Shown here piece by piece: positions 1 to 11,000 of a stretch of 64,000 nt of DNA. The translations under genes were made by a program, and so were the position numbers. Source of the stretch: Paratinospora sagittata (lineage: Eukaryota > Streptophyta > Magnoliopsida > Ranunculales > Menispermaceae); NCBI GenBank assembly GCA_035771175.1, contig CM069594.1:44505534-44569533 (forward strand), written 5' to 3'. The notes beneath the pieces are model-generated. The model was given only the letters and a program-made list of their open reading frames with translations. It was not told the DNA's origin and did no database searches. Every line of letters starts with the position of its first letter. Position 1 is the first letter of the stretch.

Positions 1-954
1 TACATATAAATATAAGTAGGTTAGGTCCACTGTAGTTTGGGCATGTGTAGCAGTTGCAATCCTAAGGATCGTTACCAATCAAAGAACAGTACACTAGCTA
101 TCTTGCACTCTTGTCCACAGAAATCACAAATGTTTAGTTTGGTCATCCAAGGTTTGATGCCATTCTTGAGACAGGCTTTTAGTCTAGTTGGGGTACAATT
201 GGAGTTATAAACCCAACATTTGAGATTTGAAGTTGGGGTCCTAGTAAGTTTTATTTCACTTTATTTCCAACTGGAGCTACTACGACCATCTTTCAACCAT
301 ACGCTTTCAATTTTGTCTTTTAGTTTCCAACAAATCCATCTTGGCAAACAGTTTCTATTACACTTAATTTATTGAGTTCCTTTTTTTCCAAAATGTTCGA
401 ATATTTAGTTTCATGAGCATTGTAGGCTTAATAACAGGTGTAACCAATGCACAAGGCTCCTACAATTGCAAGGGAAGGGACAAAACATGAGACCTTACCT
501 CCACATTGGAGAGGTTGATTCCGAATTATGACCAATGACCTTCACGTCACAATGGAGCAACCTCAACCGTTGCGCAAAACTATAGACCTAATAACAGTCT
601 TATATATTTCTTCCTTTAAACATGATGATGAATTCATAAGCAAACAGATTACCTCCAAGTGTTCAAGCATATGCCTACTCTTCGTAATATTCCCATCTGT
701 GGAAGAAGTTATAGCAGCCAGTTGTCTACTCATACTCAACCAACTGAAGCTATAATGGTTCTTTTGACATGTGGAATTAAATTGTATAGGTCTGCTGTTT
801 ACAAAAGGTGGCTCCTCCTTTTCAATCAATTTTCCAACAAAGTTCCCCATTTATGTTCTTGGAACTATGTATAAAGCCAAAGTGATAAAAATCTAGTCAA
901 CATAAATTTTTAACCGCATTGAGGAGGCATTTTAGATATATAAAATTGCACATT
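1..954. other. AT-rich non-coding sequence, probably UGGT intron
   Basis: The short open frames here resemble no family I know and have no codon-like pattern. The stretch lies downstream of UGGT exon 9, so it is probably a further intron of that gene. I see no repeat structure in it. Confidence 0.4.
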
Positions 955-1238
955 GCCAACGGGGTGTTGGTCCAATGGTTAGCTGTGGGCAACAATAACC
1001 TAGCTACACGAAAAGGTCTCAAGTTCGAGTTTGCATGGGGGCAAAACTGCGACTTGATTTCTCATGCAATGGTGACCCTTTTTTAGCCTGGGCTTGACCT
1101 TGGGGACAATTGAACGTTGGTGTGGTATTAGTGGGTACCGAAGGTGAGGCCAAATACCCAAAAGTGGAGGCAATTGCACATGGGGTTGTTTCTTTTCAAA
1201 AAAATAAAAAAATGAAAAATATAAAATATAAATATAAG
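955..1238 (+). mobile_element. tRNA-derived SINE with 10-bp target duplication
   Basis: The 5' part carries a pol III A box (tggtccaatggttagc, about 968) and a B box (ggtctcaagttcgag, about 1015) at tRNA-like spacing. The 3' end is A-rich (aaaaaaataaaaaaatg). The element is flanked by perfect copies of ATTGCACATT at 945-954 and 1239-1248. The size (284 bp), promoter boxes, A-rich tail and duplication define a complete SINE insertion. Confidence 0.85.
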
Positions 1239-1248
1239 ATTGCACATT

Positions 1249-3816
1249 ATGATGCAACACGTGTTTTCCCATATTTTGACAATGCCACCAATGTAGAAAC
1301 TAGATTAATTAGAATATTATTTTATTGTGTTCTTCAAGCTATTTCCTTATTTGATATTTAATTTTGGAAGTCTACTTGGGTTCAATTAGGTAATTAATTC
1401 CAATTTTCCTAATTTAGGTTTAAGCTTTTCATACAAATATTTGCTTAATTGAAGATCAAATCATAATTAAATGAATAAGAACTTGTGATTTTCAATCTGA
1501 CCATTTCTTTCTCTCTAATTTTCTATCATGTCCCCCATCACACCGACTATTTTTAGAACTTGAAGTGTCCTTGAAAATTAGACTATTTATTTCTCAGCTA
1601 CCCTATTCTTCAAATTCTACCTTGTTGAGTAGCAAAAGATTTCTAACTAAAAGAATATTGGAGGACTAAACAATAACAAGTTTGGGTTCATGTGGATAGA
1701 TATCACATGTCAGAAGCCTCAACAACTTACAAAACAAGCTGTTTACAAAAACACCAATGTAGTTTATGTGCATATTTAACTGATTTATCTGCTTCAGGCT
1801 TATCCAGGTGAGAGAATCAAGAGAATCAGCTTCTGATATTATATGTGCTGTGTGATAACCCTGCTGAAGTTGCGTATCTTTCCTCCTTGATTAATTAGAG
1901 CACTATGACATCTGGAATCTTAAGTCCTACTTACCTCACATAGAAGACATGAAAATATTAGGAGATGGAGGAAATCAGGGAACTTCAACATCTCAAGTTA
2001 ACAGTTCCTAGAGAAGGACAAATGTATGGATAATTTGTAAGTCAGTAAGTGCACTCTAAAGGCATTTTACTGTCTGAACTTTCCATAGAGTAGTTCAAAA
2101 GCCTCAAAATCCCCGAAATTCAGTTGAAACTTCCCATAATAATTGCCCACTCCATTTTAACCACAGGTAGCCCATCCCTTCCAAGTTCCAACAGTATCAC
2201 TGTTGAATTGAGTGTGCTGTTCACAAGATTCTAACATAGATAACTTGCTAAACAAAGGAATAAATACAATGTGAAGGTAGATGAGCGTTTAAAGAGATAA
2301 ACATTATTGGACTTCGCCAGGGCTTGTTCTTGACAGTCCATTGGGAGGGGTGCTCTGTGGACAAGTAGTGGTAGGTTCAGTTGATTGCAGTGGGATAAAT
2401 TCAAGTCAACTAACAAGCCCAAAAAATCCAAAAAATCTTATCCTACAGCTGAAATAGTTGGCTTCTTAGTGCTAGGAGTGAAAGACAAAGTTTGATCATC
2501 TCCTGTTACATCGTGCTTATCCTAGTCCATATAGATTGCCCTTCCTTACGTTCAAGGAATATGATTGGTGATAAAAACACACATCTTTTTAAGTATCCAA
2601 TAAGATATTTACTAAGCAATGGAAGTAGTTTCTGCTCTCTTTTGGAATCTTGGAGAAGGTAGGAATGATGAATAATTAAGAGGCATTATTTCATGTAATA
2701 TAGGCATAGTCATTCATCAAAAATAGACTAAGAGAATCATTAATGCTGCAGACCAGAAATATGATTGGAAAAAATTATTTCAATAAACGAGAGATAAGTG
2801 AGGCTTAATATTAAAGCTATCTTGTTATGGAATAAGGTTATTTTGGGATGTTATATGTGTCACTTTCATGTGCTTTTATGTTCCCATGAGTATAGCAATG
2901 AAGATCTCTTCTCCACATTCTCTCCATATTCTTCTCCACAATTTTCTTCAGCTGATTACAACTAAAATCAAGGTTTCAAAATTTTAAAAAATTCAAAATC
3001 AGCTCACAAACCTTTACCGTATCAAGCACTTGCAATGAAATAGAGCCCTCTGACCTTAGAAGTCATGCCATTAACAATGACCAGTTTCAATGGCATGATG
3101 CAAAAGATTGCGGGCTTGTAGGTGGCGAAAAGCAAGGGTAAAGGTGATTATTGGCAGTCATTCAACATGGACAACCAGATCATGCACACCTTCATTGATG
3201 CAGGTGATACAAAGTATCGCACCTTGAGTATGCTAAGCCAACTCTAATTCTCATCATCAATTGTTGATATTAAATTATTAATGGACAAGAAATCCATTTA
3301 TGGCATCCGTTCAGCATGATAAACTAAGGAGAAGTCTAGACCATGTTTTCACTGACCAACGACCAGAAAATAAAGGATTTACCAAGGATAAGAATGTCTC
3401 ATCAAAAATAGCAAGGGAGTGGTAAAGCTGTGCAACATGCAATTAATTTAAGGGAAAAACCAGCTAAAAGAGATGAGAAAAATTGCAATGACAGCATCTA
3501 TACAATCGTCAAGAATGACAGTGCATGATTTTAAGACAGTGAATCTATTAGGTGGGAGCAAAACTGTAACAGCATTTCTTTGGTAACACATAAAATTCAA
3601 GCTCGTCAATGCACTATAGAACAGATCGCTCAAGTAAACAATTGGAGTGAGCAATATAGAGAGATTATGGAGTAAATATAATGACAAGTAAGTCAAAAAT
3701 GAGGCAAAGCATCTTGAATGATTGGAGGTTGTAGAGAATTCTGTTCTAGAAGGCATAATTTACAGAAAATAAGATAAACCAAGAAGTCTAATTCCAATGA
3801 CACATGAAACAGCTGT
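1249..3816. other. Non-coding sequence, probably UGGT intron
   Basis: I see no gene, RNA or clear transposon structure here. The further UGGT exons expected downstream of exon 9 were looked for by motif and not recognised. Confidence 0.4.
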
Positions 3817-3826
3817 AAAGAAGTAG

Positions 3827-4505
3827 GGGCTTTTGACTTGATTGCCTCGTTTGAGCAAAAAAAATGTCACAAATACCCCACTTTGTGAGAACAAAAAAAT
3901 GTCACTCCCACCCCAATAGTCACGTGGGCAAGGGAGATGGTTTTTTTTTCCTTTTTAGGACACATGAAAAGGCAATTTTAAGGAAGATGTCATTGAGAAG
4001 TGTCTTCCTTACAAATGTCTTTAGGAAGTGTTTTCATAAAAAGGCTTTCTGAAACAAAAGGGGGAGGAGGAGGAGGAGGAGGAGGGGGGGCGCTCCCACC
4101 CACATTCAAAAAAATAAAAGTTTTTTAAATAAAACAAAAGAAAAAAATTAAAGAGAGAGACAGAAACAGATCCCTTTCAATGAGCATCAATGAGCATAGA
4201 TAGGGAACCTCTTTGTTTGAGAGTAAATGGAGAGGGACGCTGAGGGAGCCCACTCTCTTCCTTTTCATTTAGAAATAAAATCACATTTTATAACAACGCC
4301 TTCTAAAGGCATTTTGTGAGGAAGACACCTCTTCCCAATTGTGTCTTCCTCATAAAACTTCCATGTGGCCAAAAAAATTTAAAGAGAATATTCCCAACCC
4401 ACGTGGCCATTTGACTGTCAAATAGAGGGGAGGAGTGACATTTTTTGAAAATTGAGGTATTTGTTACATTGTTTTGTCAAACAAATGTAATAAAGTCAAA
4501 TGCCC
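3827..4505. mobile_element. Non-autonomous MULE (679 bp) with 10-bp target duplication
   Basis: The ends are long inverted repeats: the left arm begins gggcttttgacttgattgcc, and the right arm, read inverted, begins gggcatttgactttattac. The similarity runs inward past a shared aatgtcactcc block. Perfect AAAGAAGTAG copies flank the element at 3817-3826 and 4506-4515. It encodes nothing. A (GGA)n microsatellite is at about 4062-4085. The terminal sequence matches the element at 34456-35709. Confidence 0.85.
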
Positions 4506-4984
4506 AAAGAAGTAGGATACACCAAGGAGTATCAAGTAGAATGTCCAGCAATTAAAAATTCAATTTAGAAAACATAAGATCAAGAAAATAAAAAATATAT
4601 AAATTGAGATCCATGCAAGGCCAGGAAAGATAAAGCAAGACCAAGGTCCAAGGCATATTAAAAGAGCGGGGAAAACAACATTGGAGCATTTATGGTACAT
4701 TTGATAGAGGGGAGTGACAAGAAATTGAGAATAAGCACCCCAAAAAACATAGCTGAGAAGTATAAAAGAAGGAAGATAAAGGGAGGTTGAAAATGAATTA
4801 CAATGATATGACCTCCATGATACTAAAACATATATCAAATTCGAGCTCATCAACAACTATCCAAAATACTAAAATAAAATAATAATATGGGATCATACAA
4901 TTAATATAGATGGAAAATTAATTTAAGAGTAACAATTTTTTGTTTCATCAGCCAAAGACTAGAAAAGAAGAAATGAGCAGTCAC

Positions 4985-5042
4985 CTTCAATTTCGAAAAT
5001 TGATCCGCCAACGATAGCTCTTTATTGATCATGTCAATTAAC
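4985..5042 (-). CDS. UGGT: UGGT exon 9
   Basis: A 58-nt exon encoding [19 protein letters not shown]. The acceptor TTCTTCTAG precedes the G that completes the split Met codon, and the donor is GTGACT. The sequence and phase continue exon 8 exactly as in plant UGGT, although 11.4 kb of nested transposons lie between. Confidence 0.88.
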
Positions 5043-8000
5043 CTAGAAGAAAACATCACAACATTTAATCGAAGGGGTGGTCAGATGTTGAATGACAAAA
5101 TAGAGACAAAAGTAAGAAGCAACATGGACACAGAGTTTTTTCTCAAAATTCATAAAAAATAAATAAAAAGTATATAGCATGGACTAATGTCAAATATGAA
5201 ACTGAAAAATTGAAAGGTATCAGAAGCTAATAGTAACAAAAGGATAACTTAATCCATATGTCAATTCAAAAGACAAAGTGAGGCAATCAACATTGAAGCA
5301 CTTGGCTTCATCTTTCAGTCCATAAGTCAAAATACCCACTAGCTAATTTCCAGAAATTTTCAAAACCTCCTTAGTTCATGCCTTATTCTCCACCATTACA
5401 ACAAACCCAAAAATTGACCTCTCAATCTCCCATATAAAGGTAGGGAGACAATAGTTATTTTGTTTTATTGTGTATTATGTCATCAGATTCACATATCTTT
5501 TGCACAAGGGTACTACAGTCACAATGGCAATTTAGAAATGGTCATGGAAACACAGTTCACAATTTGAATAACAAGAAATTTTTTATCGAAAAGAGAAATC
5601 CATTCATCAACAAGATGTCTTGCAAAGGAAAATAAATGCCAAGTAAAACGACAAGTACAAGGCTTCGTCAACATCTTACACCTAACGGTCGCAAAAATCC
5701 GGGTCAAGAAAAAACCAGATTCGAACAACACCCTATATTAATGAACTTATGGTGTGTTCGGACTCGCCCGATTTTAATTTCAAACTTGTCAATCATGTCC
5801 AAACCCAATTTACTTTTAAAATAGGTTCACTAATTTTTATTCGAATTATAAGTCTTTTATTTTTATTATATTTTAAGCATTATTTAGCCATTAAATTAAA
5901 TTTGATAGCAAAAATAAGAAAATCATGTGTGTGTGTGTGTATTCTATTATTTCAAACAAATAAAAATGTGTTTTTCCCTCTTAATTTCTTTCATATATAT
6001 AAAATATAATTCTAAAAATTAGAAATTCTCTTGAAATTTGAACAATTGTTTAGGATTACAAACTATACACAAGTGGCATCCTAATGGGTGAAAATGAACA
6101 GTAAATGTCGATTTTCCAATTTGCCTTCGGCAGAACCGTCACAAATTTAAATTTGGACATAAGGTCTCTATCCAAACCAAGCCTAGACAAGTTTTGGCAT
6201 TCCTCATACACCCCAAGCAATGATTGAAATATGGAATGAAAATTTGACATAATTCTCCAAATTTTGATTGAATTTTATGATTTCTGAATCATCAAATTAC
6301 AAAATAAATGTAATCAAATTATTACATAAATTCTATCGAAGTCAACTAAATTATCCAAATAATTTATAAAATTCTAAAAAAAATCTTTTAGTATTCTATT
6401 ACTTTTCAAACACAAAGTAGAAAAAAATAATGCTAACTTCAACCTTCGTTAGAAGATATTACTAAAGAACAAAAGTACATAAGATTGAAGTACAATTTTA
6501 TATGTAAAGACTAAAGCTAAATAATTTTTCTTTTTTTTTACAAGAAATAGTACATGTATTGTATTAACTGTGAAATATATACATCAAAAGTACAATTGGA
6601 CACGCAGTGCAAAATAAGAATCAAAGACAATCCAAAATGGGAATCCAGCCCCTCAACCACTCCCCCAACGAATAACCTCTAGCGAGCTTACTAGCACTAA
6701 TCCAAAGGGAAGCCAAAAAGAAAGAATTTTCTCAAACAATCCCCACATCCTTCTCTTGGCCCTCAAAAGTGCATGTATTCCATTCTTTCCAAACCGACCA
6801 AACTGCTACAAAGACAACCACCCTCCAATAGTCTCTCTATCGTCTTGGAAGGTAATTTTCATCAGGAAAAACCCACAAATTAGACTCATTGGGTAACCGC
6901 TCCCGTTGCAAAAAGAATTTCCACCTCCCTAAACACCTTTGGTGAAATCACAATCAACAAAAATATGTTGACTTGATTCCCCCTCATTCCTACATAAGCA
7001 ACACCAATTCGGGGAGAGAGCCCAACTCTTAAACGTTCTCTGGAGAATATCAGCACAATTAAACCTATCATGAGCAATGGTCCATCCCAAGAATTTGGCT
7101 TTAGATGTAACATGAGCTTTCCAGATGAAATCATGAGGGAAGGGAACAATAGATGGAACAAGACCAAGGGAAGAACATAGATGATGAAAGAGGGATTTGG
7201 AGGAAAACTCCCCTGTAGAATCAATAGGCCAAGCCACTCTATCGCTGTCACCTAACAAAGAAGCTCCCTCAAGAATATCAAGAAGGGAGGAAGCTTCAAC
7301 ACATTCTCTATCTGAGGGATTCCTTCTAAGGTGGAGACCCCAATAAGGCCTGCCCCCTTCAATACTGTCATTAGGGACTAAGAAATAAAAAATAGAATGA
7401 TTTGGTTTAGATGATAGCTTGTAAATATTTGGAAATAAGTCACAAAATTTGGTTGTACCACACCAAATATCCTCCCAAAACTTAAAGGACGGCCATCACC
7501 CACTTTAAGCCTAATTATGTTGGAAAAGAAAGGGTAAAGGGAATGAATAAACTTCCAAGGGCTACAAAAGGTAGCTTTGGAAGACACACTAGCATCTCGC
7601 GAATTTCGTTGGAGCCCATGACGACTAATAATCACTTTGGCCCACAAAACATCTTTCTCCAACAAGGAAGACCACAACCATTTCTCCACCAAAGCAATAT
7701 TCTGTTGTTCCAAGTTACCGATCCCAAAACCACCTTGATCAAACCTCCTACAGACCAAGCTCCATCTCACAAGGCATCCTCCTCTTTCTTTGTCCTCCCT
7801 CTTCCAAAGGAACTTTCTCATCATCCTTTCAATCCTCCGCGCCACCAACTTGGGAATTTTGAAATTAGATAGAAAATAAGTGTTGTCGTTTAATCGCTTA
7901 TAATTTATAACCATTCTACTTTTTCCACTTTTTATTTCACTATGATATTTTACTATGAAAGCAGGGCTTCTATGTTTACTTCTACTTGGTCTTATAATTT

Positions 8001-11000
8001 TTACGTCTATTAATTCACTAATATGATTTTTATATCTTGCCTGTCTTCTAAACTATATGCCAAGTCTGCAGCATCTATTTTTAATTCTTTATTTATTATT
8101 TCAATGTCATAAGGGTTTGCTTTACTAATTCTTGGGTTTTCTCCTATTATTCCTTCTTTTTCCAATAGGTTTATTAAATTACTTATTTTGATAGGTAGGT
8201 TTTCTTTTAAAGAAGTATTTAATGCTTGTGTTTGTATATTTAAAATTTCTTGTAAATATTCACATGCTTCTAAATCTTCTTGAAGGTTTTTGTATTCATC
8301 TTCTATACTATTAATTTCTTCTACTAGATTGTCATTATAAGTTTGTCTTATTTCATTAATGGATTTTTTATAGGGTACGATGCTAGTCTCATATTACGTT
8401 GGACAAAAGTTGACTTTTTAAAGAAATGTATTCCATTGGCACTTATGAAAAATCCTCCATTATTTCCTCTTAAGAAGTTTAATCCTAATATAAATATATA
8501 CCTACAAGGGGTGTTAGTAATAAATGTTTGGGGTAAATTATGTTTTTCATTATTTATTATTATAGGAATATTATTTATACATTCTGTTATAAGTATTTGT
8601 TTTCCATCAAATTGCCCTATGTTAATTGAGATTTTTAATTAATTTCTATCTTCTGTAGGTACTATACTTTCATGTATTATACTTTTATTTGATTTTGTAT
8701 CTACTAATCTTTTGATGTTTTATTTTTAAAGACTAATTATGTTTCTATATTAATTAATTCACTTCCTGTTTTAAAAACTTCTTGAATTACATATAAATTA
8801 TCATATGATTCTTCATTATCTGATTCTTCTTCTAAATTATTATTTTCTTCTTCACTACTACTAATATCCCTGTCACTATCTATGTATATTTCATCATCAG
8901 AATTTAGCATTTCTTTATTAACTATATCTTTTTCTAAGAAATCTGGTAATTCGTCTAACATGTTTGCTTTTATATTTTTTCTTTCAGGACAATTAGGTTT
9001 TATATGACCTTCTTTTCCACGTAAAAAGCATTTACAAGTTTTCTTAACTATTATTTTTTTTTCTTTTCTAAAGGCTTTCCTAACTTTTTCTCTTATTTTG
9101 TGTTTATTATATCTTTTAAATTTTCTTTTGTAAAATTTTTTATTTTTTGAATTATATGATTTTTTCTTTCTTTTTGTTTCATATGTTTTTCTTTTATCAC
9201 AGCTGAATGTTGGTACTTCAAATAAATTATTACACATTCTACTAAAACTTTGTTTAGTTTGTTCTCTTACCTTTTCTGTTATGCAGTATTCTTTTATTTT
9301 CATTCTTACTAATTCTATTAATGGGGCTAATGTATTTACATATCCTTCGTCTTGATTTTCATTAAACCATTGTATAGTTTCTTCGTCTTGCAGTTTTTCT
9401 CCTAAGGCTTCAGGTAATTTAGTAACAAATTTTATTATTAATTCTTTATTAAAAGGGTCACCTATTTTACTCCAATAGTTATAAAAAGTACTAGCATAGT
9501 CATCAAAATATTGTAAGTCACAAATTTTCAATTGTTCCAAATTTCTAATAGCATTAATTGGTGTTAATGACTCGTCTCGTCGATCATGGCCTATTCCTAA
9601 AACTAGTTTACTCATTAAGTCTATAAAACTAAGAACTACAATATTTCTGTCAAAACCATCTAGTAAATATTTTTCATGTTGTTCATTGTCTTCTCCATCC
9701 CATCTATATTTGTTTTTCTTGAAATCCAAAAGTACTTTCTAAATATAATAATTTATATTTTGGATCAACTATAGTTGACTGGTCTCCCATAGATTTTCTA
9801 ATTAAGTTTCCTTCCCAATTTTATTATTTATATTGTATCGTTGATGCTGAATATTTCTACGTGTTTTTCGCTTACTAATTTCCAAACTTTATGTAATAAT
9901 TTTTATTGTTCTTTTTGCATCTCGGCTATTTTTTCTATTTCAAATAATATATTTTGCAATAATCTATATAATTTTGTGTCTACTTAATATGGTGTTTTAT
10001 TTGCTACTATTTTTCCAAACTCTCGTTAATCAAGAATACTATTTCTTAAATTATCAATACTTGATTTAATGTAATCTAAATTAGTTTGTAGAATATTTAT
10101 ATTTATTTTTTCTACAGAATCTGCTAAATCAATAACTCCTTTAGTATTTCTTTCAAGATTATGTTCTAAATTTTGACTAAGATTAATAACTAAATCTACT
10201 ATACTATTTAATTCAGTATTTTGTTCAGTTTGTAGCTAGTGTTTTCCACTAGAAAAATTACAAGTAATTTTAAATCCTTCTGTTCAATCATTTTACTGAT
10301 ATTTTAAATGCATTAGCTCATTATTTTTCAACTAATAATAGATATGAATATTATGTAGTTTTGAAGGTCATTATAGAGGTATTTTTAATTCTTGGCAACA
10401 AGTTTTAGAAAATATAGAAAATTATGAAAAAGCTAGTTATAAAGGTTATATTTCTTTTGATGAAGCTAAAGAAGCTTTAGATTTTTACATTTCAAATCTT
10501 AGCAAAGAATATTCAGTCATCAAACTAGAAGGCAAATCTTATACAAAAGGTGAGCTTTTAGATTTCATGCATGCATATCAAGAACTTAGCAATGAACAAA
10601 TAGCTTTAGAAATAGCTTGAAAAATGTACAAAATAAACTAGATATTCTGCAAAAAGAAATATATGGCAAAAGTTCAAAAAATAGTCATGAAACTAGCAGT
10701 AGCTCAAAAGATCATAGTCTTGAAAAATATAGTAGTAAACTAGAATTTTATAATAAACCCTTTATACCACCTAGAGTTATTTTAGATAGATTTCATGAAA
10801 ATATAAAAGAACATATTTATAATTTAGCTCAAAAACGTAGTCATCAATGACAGGAATTTATTGTCCAATTTCTCATGGACTACCAAAATGCATCAATTTT
10901 ACAATGGAACCAGTTATGAATGGGACTGTCATCATAATAAAAAATTAGTATGTAAAAATAAACTAGAATGTATTGGTGACAGAACTCGAAAACAAAATTG

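Noticed and set aside
955..1040. Functional tRNA gene
   Set aside because: Only the internal promoter boxes are tRNA-like; there is no foldable acceptor or anticodon arm, and the unit continues into a SINE body.
3448..4856. Two hydrophobic minus-strand frames (3448-3756 and 4560-4856) as UGGT exons or a membrane protein
   Set aside because: They match no UGGT motif, have no splice-consistent borders and show AT-rich composition typical of introns.
5740..6190. Possible MITE between gtgtgttcgg and an inverse-like right end
   Set aside because: The inverted similarity is too weak and no duplication is visible.
8343..8642. Plus-strand 99-codon frame
   Set aside because: The opposite strand encodes the viral protease; the plus frame is its shadow.
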